Assembly (NCBI GenBank): GCA_947568835.1
Contig: OX387607.1
Span: 1,178,001-1,242,000, forward strand
DNA: 64,000 nt
Reading direction: 5' to 3'
Source of the DNA: Protonemura montana
Taxonomy: Eukaryota > Arthropoda > Insecta > Plecoptera > Nemouridae
The notes under the pieces are model-generated. The model searched no databases, was not told the DNA's origin, and saw nothing but the letters and a program-made list of their open reading frames with translations. Position numbers and translations under genes: made by a program. This document shows, piece after piece, positions 47,601 through 58,900 of the stretch (the stretch's first letter is position 1; each line of letters begins with the position of its first letter).

Positions 47601-50600
47601 TTGCAGGTGTTGCTCTAACCAATTGAGCTACTTTGACGTGGTGTTTTTGAAAGGATTTTAAAAAATTTGATTTGAATTTTCAGAAAATTCTGGTTTTTCC
47701 TAACCCAGACCTAGAGCAGCACTTTCAAAATACCAAAGTTTGTTCATTAAACCACCACTAGAATACAGGTATTACGGCATTCATACAACCGACACCTCTT
47801 CTCTGTCAACTACCTTTGTCAGTGAGGATATGTATGACCCTCGTCACCAAGGTCTCAGCTCCCTTCGGACATTCCTCGACGAGCTTGAGAAGTTGAGGTG
47901 ACTCCATGCCCATCCCGCTGATCGGGTGTTCTACACAGCGAAGCACGATGCGTTTCACCAACGCAACGGTCTGTGCATACACTCTTGCCAATCTGAAACA
48001 AACCCATAAACATCCCTGAAGTTAAGCAACACTGGCGCTGGGTCAGGTATTGGACGAGTGACCATCACACACATGACCAGTTCTGTTCGGGTGAGAGGTT
48101 GGAGGGATGAAAGTTAAGCAACACTGCGCTGGGTCAGGTATTGGATGAGTGACCATCACACACATGACTAGTTCTGTTCGGGTGAGAGGTTGGAGGGATG
48201 AAAGTTAAGCAACACTGCGCTGAGTCAGGTATTGGACGAGTGACCATCACACACATGACCAGTTCTGTTCGGGTGAGAGGTTGGAGGGATGAAAGTTAAG
48301 CAACACTGCGCTGGGTCAGGTATTGGATGAGTGACCATCACACACATGACTAGTTCTGTTCGGGTGAGAGGTTGGAGGGATGAAAGTTAAGCAACACTGC
48401 GCTGGGTCAGGTATTGGACGAGTGACCATCACACACATGACCAGTTCTGTTCGGGTGAGAGGTTGGAGGGATGAAAGTTAAGCAACACTGCGCTGGGTCA
48501 GGTATTGGATGAGTGACCATCACACACATGACCAGTTCTGTTCGGGAGTGAGGTTGGAGGGATGAAAGTTAGTACAGCAACTTCACTCGCATTGCTTATC
48601 AACCTCTCGACAGCATGAATTTGTGGAGGAATCCTGTTGTTCGCGTTGTACCGTCCTTCGGAAGGGACGTTAAGCCGGTGGTCCCCTTGGTGCTCTTCGA
48701 CAAGAGTAGGCTTAGTGTCAGAACCAGGTTTCCCCTCCTCTCTTCTAGACTAGGTTAGGTTCATCATCTTTGTCATCATTCATCGACACCATTATACAAG
48801 TGCCACATGGCCCGTTGTCAAAACAATGTGTCGATATCCCCAATTAACAATCAATCAATGAAACAAGCCAACGACAGAACGGAGTTGCCAATGAGTTGCC
48901 TTCAAGCTGCTTATGAAGGTGATTCATGAAGGTGAACTTAGCGATTGTAGGTGCCAACTCATGGAACTTGTCAAGTCATTGGCCTGGATTAAAATTTCAA
49001 GGAGATCTGACAGTAACAGAAAGTACAACTTTACTGTACGAACATAAGCTTGCACCTTACTAAGCCAAAGGAGAGACCAAAATTTAACTTCAAAATTTAG
49101 AAACTGTGTACCCATTACGAAACGTCCGACAAAGTTGTTACTGTAAGGCCCTGTATTACAATTTTCTGAACATAAGGTGGGAGTTAATCAATTCAACAAA
49201 TCACAGGCAGTGAAAATCAGCTGTTACTGTGAGTTAGGAGGTTAACTCACAGTTGAAAGGTATTGTAACACCAGGCCTAAGTATTTAAAGACCCAGGCCT
49301 AGGATAAGCTGAAGTAGATGCAAGCCCAAAATTCACAAAAAGTGCTTGTCCAACTCACTCATGTATGAGGGTCTGGTTGATTGGCACCAGCGTCAGGTAC
49401 AGATAGAGACACGCCTTGACGAGTTCTTCGCTCCACGAATCCTCCTTGTTCGGCCGCCCACGTTCCTGTCCGAACAGCACGTCTGGCGGCTGCGGCAAGC
49501 GCAGGAAGCTCAGGTACAGGATCGAGTACTCCTCTATGATGCTGCGCAAGTCGCCACGATCGTACAGGGAGACCACGCAGTCGATAGCCTTGCCACGTAC
49601 CTGAGGAGCACAAAGACAAGGCCGTTTTTATTACTTGCTCTCAGCGTTTTATAAGCGTTGGGAGTTCATTAAGCATATTCTGTGAGCAAATAAAGACAAG
49701 TGCCTTAGATTATAGGCCAGGAACCTTTCCTAGAGCGGCCATTTGGCGATGCTACCATGGTGCTACTTAATACAACCAGTGGTATTAGACACAAAGGTAG
49801 CATTATCAAGAAAGCTTTCAGTTGATCATTACAGTGGAATGAGGACAAAGCAACAAATTGCAAAAAGGCAGAGACACTGAAAATAGTGCTAGTTATTATT
49901 GCCGCACTAGGTCGAGATTACTGCTTGGTACCCAAATACACACCAGTATGTTTTCGTGGGCTGTATGCACAAGAAGTGCGTTGAGAAACGTGAGTTGTTT
50001 CGGAGGTCGCTTGGTGACCAACTCCTGTAGCAACGGCAGACCGATACTGGCTCGAGTCTCGTCACCGCACATCGCTCGAAGCATGTCAGTCGCGTCCTCG
50101 GTTATCATCGGCGACTCTAAGTAGAGACGAATCAGCAGCCTGCGAGGGAATGACTTTGATAAAGACCACATATATGTTAACACAGTTGTTATCATAATGA
50201 GCTTTATTGCTACAGTCGTAAGAGCAACTGTATCCCTCCAACCTCTCTCCCGAACAGAACTGGTCATGTGTATGATGGTCACCCATCCAATACCTGACCC
50301 AGCGCAGTCTTGCTTAACTTTCATCCCTCCAACCTCTCTCCCGAACAGAACTGGTCATGTGTCTGATGGTTAACCATCCAAAACCTGACCCAGCTCAGAG
50401 TTGCTCAACTTCGGTGATCTTTTGAGAACCGGTGTTTCCAACATGCCAAACCGTTCAGTGAATTTTGAAGGTTTTTGAAGGTCCAGCATACAGGTATGTT
50501 TGGGCTTGGGTACTACAAGAATCTACTACAATATACCACTCTTTCCTTATGGTAAATCTTTAAATTACCAGGCCACGACTTGACTGCAGCTGGCTGACAG

Positions 50601-53600
50601 TTTAATATCAAGTTAACGATGTCTTGCATATCGTTGAAAAGCATGTAAATGAAGGGGAACTCACCCGTCCCTGTCCTTGTGATCCGGCATGCTGATCAGG
50701 GTGCTTGTAACCCAACAGAGCAGCTGGCTGACAGTTTAATATCAAGCTAACGATGTCTTGCATATCGTTGTAAAGCATGTAAATGAAGGGGAACTAACCC
50801 GTCCCTGTCCTTGTGATCCGGCATGCTGATCAGGGTGCTTGTAACCCGACAGAGCAGCTGGTTATAGTTGAAGTCAGGTGCCTGATCCTTGTCCAGCCGG
50901 GCTGGGAAACGATTGAAGCCCTGCATTAAGCTGTACTCCTCGTAGAGCCAGCCCAGACACAGGTCGATGTGACGGCGGATGTCCTCCAAGATGAAGGCGA
51001 TGACCACCTCGCGAACCTAGCCACGGTAAAATAAGTTGTCTTGGCATATCTTGGTTTTTAGCATAGCAGCGAATGATGAATGACAGGGGAAAATAAGCGG
51101 GGAGAAATGTGTGACCCAACGGGTATATGTTCCTTTCATATTTTCTAGGTTAATTTTTTTACAATGAAAAAGCTATTCTCACAGAGAAAAGCAGTCCTGG
51201 TGGCCTCAACATTCAGTTATGATTTGAATACCTTCTTTATGGTAAATTGATTTATTATTTTACTTATCTGGAATTCTTGTTTTTATTATATTTGAATGTA
51301 AGTTTCTTTTCATGTTACAAATAAAGCAAAAAATAATAAAATCAAAATATTTCTATGCATTTTTTTCAGATTAATCTATAATACATATATATAGAAATCT
51401 TTTTTGTTTGTGGAAGGCATGTAAAGAGATGAGGATAGATTAAATACGGCAATGTTTAGAGGTAAATAAAGACATGACAATAAGAGAATGGGAAGAAGAT
51501 GAGGAAAGAAAGTGATTGGAATTAAAGCGAGAGAATGTGTGTCAATGTGAACAAACAGGTGAACTTGTGAGGTGTTCACATACGTTTTGCGAGAACGTGG
51601 TCGCTAGCGTGGTGATGATCTTGCTCCTTGCCAGGCCAGCGCCGCCCAGGGTCGCGATCCGCTCCGAACGCAAGATCCGAGTCAGAGCCGACGCCAGCAT
51701 TTGCGACGCCACGTCTTTGCCGAGCGGTTTCGTGATCTCGGACAACTTCAGCGTCTTGGTACGCACCTTGGAAGGCTGGTGACAAGCAACAGCGTTGAAG
51801 CACATTGGGTGGGCAGCGTATTGAACTACAAGGCATTGAGGTCCGTTTTTTAAACATTCTTAACTCTGAGGGCGTATTTGACTCTACCCCAGTACAACCT
51901 TCACATATTCAACTGGACAAGGATTGTCCTGTCTTTAAAAATAGGCAAGTAACATTTCTTCCAGGAAAAATACTTTAAATCCTGGATGAGTTTCTTACAT
52001 GAGCATCTTGATGAAATTAACTTGATGAAGCTTTGTACCCACTGGAACCTTGATTTGATTTGTAACTAGAAAATAGTTGCCCAAATTGTAATTCAAAATA
52101 AAATGAAATACAATAAATAAAATGGTCAGTAGCCAAATAAAGAAACTGACCTTGGTGAGCACCGCTGTCCGCAAGCTTTTGTCTTTGGTCTCTTCTTTGG
52201 GCCTTGCTACCATGCTGGGCGCTGGAGATTTGGACCCCTCATCCACGTCCACGACTGGCATTGGCTTGGGCGGAGCCACCTCTAGTGGAGCAACTTTCCT
52301 TGCCTCCTTCATCCCTGGTCCGATGCCGGACGCAGTCATCTGCAAAGCCAGCAGCCGGCCAACCGTTTTGATTTGCTTCTGCAAAAAAAAAGGAATGTCA
52401 AAACATTAATTGATTTTTCAAATGATTAATTTTTAATTTTTGAATGATTTTTTAAAAATGATTAAGCAATTTTGGGGCAAGGAAACATGTGCAATTGGGC
52501 AATGTTTTGATGATAGGAATTATTGGGGGTTATTTTGGTTTATAGGCTCGATCTACTTTGTCTAACCGTTGCACCAGTTTTGACAAAACCTATTTAAACC
52601 ATTTTATATATATTAATATATAGAAACTGAAATATAAATATATAATATATATGTATATATATTTATATTTAGTAAAAATGCCTATTTTTTGGGGTATTTT
52701 ATTTTTGTTAATTTAAAATATGTTTGTTATTTTCAATTATTGACCTTGATTATTTCAGTTAGATGCATTTAGGATGCCTGAACAAGGCAATTGTTTTCAT
52801 TTTCTAGTAATTAGTAGTTGTTTTCAAAATCCAGTTGAAATGGTTTTCTTATGATTGGGAATTCGTGCCTCGCTCTTTATTAAATCACTTTCCTATTCAT
52901 TTCAACCAGCCAAGGTTTAGCTAACGCCTGACATTTGGAAGAAATTGCTAAATTGCTGCCTTCGTCGGAGGAAAAGCAAATGTTTTATTGTTAAGATTAC
53001 TGCTATCCCGTACACTCACATTGGATACATTTTATGCTGTGAAATCTGATTTAAATTGCATACGCTTGCAGTACACAAAGTATGTTATTATTAATGTTTC
53101 TCATTTACCTAACTTCATCTTTATTTGCCTAATTTACTGGACTGATCGAACTTAATCCAACTTAGTCAACAAGTTCACCATTTGACAACAATTTTCTTCT
53201 CCGGTAAGTTGTGCTCTCTCTCTCTTTTCTTCTTTATCACAATCATTGTCTAATCTTAGCACTAGTTTTGATAAGACTGTTCAAAAACAGGGTTTAACAA
53301 CAGATTTTCCCAACTTTTTGTATTTATGTCTGTTACTTCATCGAGCTGCTTTCACCCTTGGTAAAGTAACAGGCACAAGTTGCAGAACATTGAGAAATGT
53401 AGTTGTATTGTATTGTATTTATTTCTCTTACAAGTGTGCATTTGCTGCACTGTGGTAAGGTAATGTATACATAAACATCTAAAATATAAAACCCAGCATT
53501 CAAAAACCCAGTTAAGTTCTTTCTTCTCAAAATAAATATCAATCTGTAAAATGGAACCCCAAAGCCTTCTCATTTCCAGTGAGAAAATGAAATGTGAAAA

Positions 53601-54931
53601 CTTCCAGAGCTGAGAAGCAGAAAAAGATGATTGCTTACCGATGTCCCCGCCGCAGCGATGGGAGTGTATGTGGAACTGAAATGTGGGGGCATCGCATCAG
53701 GTAGTTGCAACATTGCCTGCATGACCATCTGGATCGCTAGCTCGGCTGTCAGACGCTCAACGATGAATGCCTCCGTCACGCTCACGGCCACTTGTCGCTG
53801 ATTTTCAGCCAGCGGCAAATCGTCGACCTCGGAGTCATCGTCGCTGTCTTCCGATTCGTTGACAACGACCTCGATTCGCGGTTTCTTTGCCTGCACGACT
53901 TGAGCGGCACTTTCCGCTTGCCGCTTCTGGCGTCTTCGCATTTCGTCGAGCTGCGGGAAAGCCTTCGTTATCTCGTGGTTTGTAGCACCGAGATCGGTGA
54001 GCAAAGTGGTGATGACTTCGTGGAATTCGACAGACGACGGATGTTTCAACATGAGTAAGAGTTGCGTTTTGATGTGCTTTGTTGCCGAAACGATCTGCGA
54101 CTGACTCAACGTCGGAGGCAGGTTGTTGCGTAGCTTTTCTATGGCCGATATCACTTGGCTCATGAATAGAGGTCGCTTCTTGGCTATGAGGAGGAGGGAG
54201 GCCACGCTCGTCATTAGGTTGATACTGCTAATGTGAGGGGAGTTAAGAAATTTCAGTAATAATTCAAACACTCTGTTAGCTTCTTCTTCGAGTTTTCTAC
54301 GACGAGCGATTTTTAGAGTGAGTGGTACATCTTCGAGGCTGAAATCGTCACCTCTTCCTTGGCTGTCAGCCTCGGGATATGTTTGTAGCAATACCACAGT
54401 CTCTAAGAACTTGACCGACTGCGTACGTAGACCATCGTTTTCACTGTCGAGCATGATTATGATCTGTTCCTTGATTTTTCCAATTAAAAGCCAAGCATTT
54501 TCCATCTCTTCAGTCACAGTACGTACTTTTGCGAGCCATGCCAAAGTGTTACGATAAATGTTACTAGCCGCTTGAACAATTCGTTTCTGGACTTGTATCG
54601 AGTTATCTTGGGCCAACAGTGCAAGATTAGAGGCGACTCTGGGAAGCACTTCTGGATCTTTCTTTAGAGCTTCTTCGATAAATCCAACGATATATTTCCT
54701 AACCTCTGCACTTCGATCATTTTGAAAGGCAAGCATTTCATCTAAAAAGTTGTCGAGTAAAGAAGAGTCTTTGTGAAGTATAATCTCTTTAACTTTGCGG
54801 AGGAGATCCAGCTTTACGGCATCTGAAGCTAACGCAGCATCGTTTAAGCATTGGACTACAGATTTGTAATCAGCACTTTCAGAATCTGCCTCCATGAAGA
54901 ACTGCACAGCAGCACTACGCCGGGTATCCAT
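44623..54931 (-). CDS. SYMPK: Symplekin, mRNA 3'-end processing scaffold (1120 aa, 12 exons)
   Basis: Coding exons (minus): 54931-53639, 52378-52151, 51775-51584, 51016-50799, 50139-49944, 49600-49359, 47992-47814, 47290-47003, 46107-45920, 45515-45339, 44881-44795 and 44697-44623; phases agree, 3363 nt. The N-terminal HEAT-repeat domain is in the first exon ([40 protein letters not shown]), followed by a basic/acidic linker ([20 protein letters not shown]). The C-terminal symplekin domain is strongly conserved: [87 protein letters not shown] and [20 protein letters not shown]. Symplekin scaffolds CPSF and CstF, and the histone pre-mRNA cleavage complex with CPSF73/CPSF100. It is slightly shorter than the human protein, mainly at the tail. 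Introns hold a 114-bp satellite, SINEs and a 5S-like array. Exon 4 is followed by a partial copy of itself. Confidence 0.95.
45530..45895 (-). repeat. 114-bp satellite, about three copies, in a symplekin intron
   Basis: The reverse complement of the 27.6-28.3 kb satellite: ATTCAACGTTTGGTAGCCAT, GCCTGACAGAGCTTCTCAAT and ATGTTACCACGGGTATATCA recur at about 114-bp spacing. It fills most of the intron between exons 46107-45920 and 45515-45339. Confidence 0.95.
47545..47645 (-). repeat. tRNA-derived SINE head in a symplekin intron
   Basis: On the minus strand: GTAGCTCAATTGGTTAGAGC (box A), ACACCTGCAACAGATAG, then GGGGTTCCAGTCC in place of box B. It belongs to the tRNA-headed SINE family, but the body after the head is not recognisable. 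Confidence 0.65.
48018..48870 (+). repeat. Composite 5S-like array SINE, plus orientation
   Basis: Opens with GAAGTTAAGCAACACTGGCG and GTATTGGACGAGTGACC, the best 5S-rRNA-like match in the window. About six 91-bp units follow (to about 48,570), then the body: CAACCTCTCGACAGCATGAA, CCGTCCTTCGGAAGGGACGT and AGGTTAGGTTCATCATC. It ends in AACAATCAATCAATG. The order 5S-like promoter, body, simple tail is the layout of a SINE3-type element. It lies in a symplekin intron. Confidence 0.7.
50226..50410 (-). repeat. Two isolated 5S-like 91-bp units in a symplekin intron
   Basis: Contains CCCTCCAACCTCTCTCCCGA and GTCACCCATCCAATACCTGA twice, the minus-strand orientation of the 5S-like unit, without the element body. 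This suggests array pieces can move or persist separately from the body. Confidence 0.75.
50586..50853. repeat. 134-bp tandem duplication spanning the end of symplekin exon 4 and its donor site
   Basis: Units 50,586-50,719 and 50,720-50,853 both begin GCAGCTGGCTGACAGTTTAA. Each unit contains the last ~55 coding bases of exon 4, a donor and flanking intron. The donor next to the exon reads GACGG|GTTAGT; the duplicate reads GACGG|GTGAGT. Using the outer donor adds 134 nt and meets a TAG, so only the inner one preserves the frame. Confidence 0.9.
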
Positions 54932-55997
54932 TCTGGAGCGTTTAGAAAACTACAGATACGATGGTGGACTACAATTGATGAACACGTAATTCAAAGACGC
55001 ATTTGGCAATTTCTGATATAAAGTTAATCGAAACAACATTTACAGCGACATCAATATGTCAAACAGGATGAAACCAGCTGCAGACCATAAAGATGGTTAT
55101 TTTCGTTGCCAACCTCAGAACAAAATATAATATATGGTAACCAGTCAACTGACCGGGAATAAATCTGACCGTTTTGTCAACTGTTAGCATATTCAACTAA
55201 CCGGTCTTGGAAGGGCGGATTGCTCCGAAATCGGAACATTTCGTGCAAATTTCGTGAAATATTTCGTGAGTGCGAGACTTGACAAAACCGTGACGAATTG
55301 TTCCCAAAAAAGGTAAATGTATATTTAGTCTACAAGTATTTTGTCAGCCGGCTTGCATTTTGCGGCTTCTACAATATTTCTGAAAAGTGAATCTCCTATT
55401 TCCTGTCAAGAAATAGAACCTCCAGCTTGCATTATTTTAGATTCTCTTTTGTTTAAGAAAAATTTAAAGTAACGTTCTGATTTGCTTGCAGTTACTGCAG
55501 GCGATGAACCAAGTGTAAGTAGGATATGTAATGTTGCTACCGGGGTTCTATCAAGCATCCGGGGACGCCGTTGATGCGTTGGAAAGGGATGTCTGTCGTC
55601 TAGAGAGAAGGCACGCCGGGTCAGCGTCTATTTTTTCATGGAAGTTAGGAACACGGGGGGATTATGTATGTAAGCCAAATTAAAAATTAAAAAAACTAAC
55701 GCAGTTTTTATTTTTTATTTTTTATCAACAGTAGGGATTTTGATGATGACTTGGCAATCAATGATGAAAGTCTTGAAGATACCGCAAAGCCATATGAATG
55801 TAAATATACTGATACACAGTACCTATCGTGAAGTGTGTTTTCAAATAATGTATTATATGTTTGTATCTATGTAGGTATAAATTATACAATTATTCATTAA
55901 TTGGGGATTCACAGATTCCGGGATGATAGTTTTCAATAATTCTAACATAAAAATAAATATCAGCTACATTTATTTTTAATAATCCTTAGGTCAATCG
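54932..55997. other. Gap upstream of symplekin with a weak plus-strand exon pair
   Basis: The left part must contain the symplekin promoter. On the plus strand, a candidate ATG exon (55,504-55,514, donor AAGT|GTAAGT) joins in phase with 55,732-55,799 (acceptor CAACAG, donor GAAT|GTAAAT), giving MNQVRDFDDDLAINDESLED then TAKPYE. No further exon was found, so this may be the start of an unidentified divergent gene, a small peptide or chance. Confidence 0.25.
55969..55974 (-). terminator. Polyadenylation signal of the gd-like protease
   Basis: TTTATT on the plus strand (AATAAA on the minus strand), 24 bases beyond the stop codon. Confidence 0.55.
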
Positions 55998-58900
55998 TCA
56001 CGAATCCTCATATGTTTCTACAACAAACTTTCTAAGCCAATAAAGGTACTTGTTCACATTGGTGTACACTGCGTAGTGAAGAAGATTGCATTCCTTCGAG
56101 TGTCTCTTCCTGAAGGCAACGCTGACGATTCCTTGCAGGTAATGTCGAACAATTGCGCCGTTGTTTTCTGTGTTGGACAGCATCAGTGCCCCTCCGCTGT
56201 CGCCGCTGCATGGGCCGGTTCCTGAAAACAGTCGGGCGTCTTGAAAATAGAACTGGGGAACATGCTGATACCCTAGGACTGCCGTCTAGTTGGTTGGTTC
56301 GTGGGCTTTAACGACGCACTGTTTTGACATCTGGCCATGCGGCACTGGTCTAATGGCGTCGGTGATTGAGTGGATGATCATGAACCTAACCTAGCCTAGA
56401 AGGGAGGAGGGGAAACCCGGTGCCGGTTAGTTAGTAGTTAGTAGCCTACTCCTGCCGAAGAGCACCAAAGGGACCACCGGCTTAACGTCCCTTCCGAAGG
56501 ACGGTACAACTCAAACAGCAGGATTCCTCCACAAATCCATGCAGTCGAGAGGTTGATAAGCAAGGCGAGTGAAGTTGCTGTACTAACTTTCATCCCTCCA
56601 ACCTCTCTCCCGAACAGAACTGGTCATGTGTATGATAGTCACCCATCCAATACCTGACCCAGCGCAGTGTTGCTTAACTTTCATCCCTCCAACCTCTCTC
56701 CCGAACAGAACTGGTCATGTGTATGATGGTTACCCATCCAATACCTGACTCAGCGCAGTGTTGCTTAACTTTCATCCCTTCAACCTCTCTCCCGAACAGA
56801 ACTGGTCGTGTGTATGATGGTCACTCATCCAAAACCTGACCCAGCGCCGTGTGTTGCTTAACTTTCATCCCTTCAACCTCTCTCCCGAACAGAACTGGTC
56901 ATGTGTATGAGTATGATGGTCACCCATCCAATACCTGACTCAGCGCTCGCTATGGGACATTTGACTCTAGTCTTAACGTTTTGCATTCATAACTAGTTCT
57001 CGCAAATGTTTCGTGGTTTGTATGTTGTATTTGCTACGTACAATTTTCTTTGTTTAATTGCAGAAATGACGGGGAAAAAGTGTGTAAGAGACAAGAACGG
57101 AATCTGCAATGTTATTTAGACTCTAAGTTTGCCACTGATTCCATCCAGTAGGAGAATAAATGTTTGAATGAGGAACTGGATCTGAACTCCAGTTTACCAG
57201 TATTCACTAATAACCTAACAGTCTGTTAATTTGTTATTTACATGGCAACGGCCAACCAAAAGTTGTTTATTGTTTTAACGTCCTGTTAAGTACTTAACTC
57301 GCTACTGAAAGCCCGGCACTGAGAGACAGAATGCGGTGTCACACTGACTTTATTGCCATGGCAACAAACGCTCAACTCGATTGTCATTACACCAACATGA
57401 TGTGCACCTCTTAAACAGGGACTTCTTTAACCTCTTACCGTTTTTAAATCCAGCACACAACGTCTTCGCGCTTGTGATTGGCTTAAAGGACTCCTCCTGT
57501 CGGCAAGTTTCGAGCGACACGATGGGTGCCCTCGCCATTTCGGGGTGCTCCGTGTTCAAGTTGCCGCGGGCGTCGCGTCCCCAGCCCACCACCTGGAAGA
57601 GGAAACATTTATCCTCTTGAAGAAGGACATACACGAGATTCCATGTCTCTGTGGTGCATTCAAAGCATATTATCGATTAATTGATTTGTGGTGTTTAGCG
57701 ACGCACTGTTTTGACAAGGGGCTATTATGCACTGGTCTTATAGCGTCAGTGAATGAACGGATGATGATAAACCTAACAGTGCCTTGAAGAAAGGACAGGG
57801 AAACCCGGTGCAGGCACGTAGCCCACTCCTGTCGAATAGCACCAAGGGGACCACAAGCCAACTACGAATGCGATTATCTCCATTTTGGGTAGGGGTGCAA
57901 AATTCGAAGTTGATGGTGCAAAATGGTGCATAATTAGTGCAATATTCTGAGACAATCAGAATTGACATTCGTTTCTGGGCTGGGCTAACTTAACTGACCC
58001 GTACAACGCGAACAACAGGATTCCTCCACAAATCCATGCTGTCGAGAGGTTGATAAGCAAGGCGAGTGAAGTCCATCGAGCGCTATGCTCAGTGCAACAT
58101 TCTACTTTCTTCAGTTAGTTGAAGTGATGGTTGAAACAAATGATAAGGCGACTTCGACAGACTGCACTTGGAGGCTGTGACATCAGATAAGGTAACTTAG
58201 GGAGCCAAGAAGTTTGTAAAGCAACCTTAAATCATTTACCGCGAATTAAACTTTTGAATAGAACAATGCGAAGAGATTGCAATGACATCACACTTAAAAT
58301 GTTTTTAAACAATTTCATTTCAGTTTGGCTTGTACAACGTATTCCAGTGCACGAAGAAACCATGTAGTACTCACGATGGCTTGTTTGGAGACGAGGCTCT
58401 TCTCGGGTATGTCGTTCCGCCACAGACAGATCGGACGCACGTAGCGTGTGTACGCCACTGGCGAATCCAGCTCGACGATGGCGATGTCGTTGCGAAAAGA
58501 GGAGAAGTTGTACCTCTCGTGCAAGATCACCTGAGTTACCTACGTGCGAGACAACCAGGAGTCACGTCAATTGTCTCTCATTCAAGTGAAATTGGGAGTT
58601 TATTTTGGGAAATAAAGTTGTTCAAATTTTAATACCACAGGGTTATAGTAATAGAACGCACATTGGAGAAAAATTCTTGGAGAAAAAATAGAAAAACACT
58701 TCTAGCTGTACCTTTAACAGTTGCAACAATCAATAATCAGCTGTAAAAATACGCTCTTACTTGTTTCCTCTGATTGTCGATTTCATCAATTTCGTTCAGA
58801 TTAAACTTCCCCATCACGACATAAAACTCTGAGGGCTTCATTTTTACACCAGCTCGGTTTTGCACGCAATGCGCAGCTGCGAATTCAGAACAAAACGATC

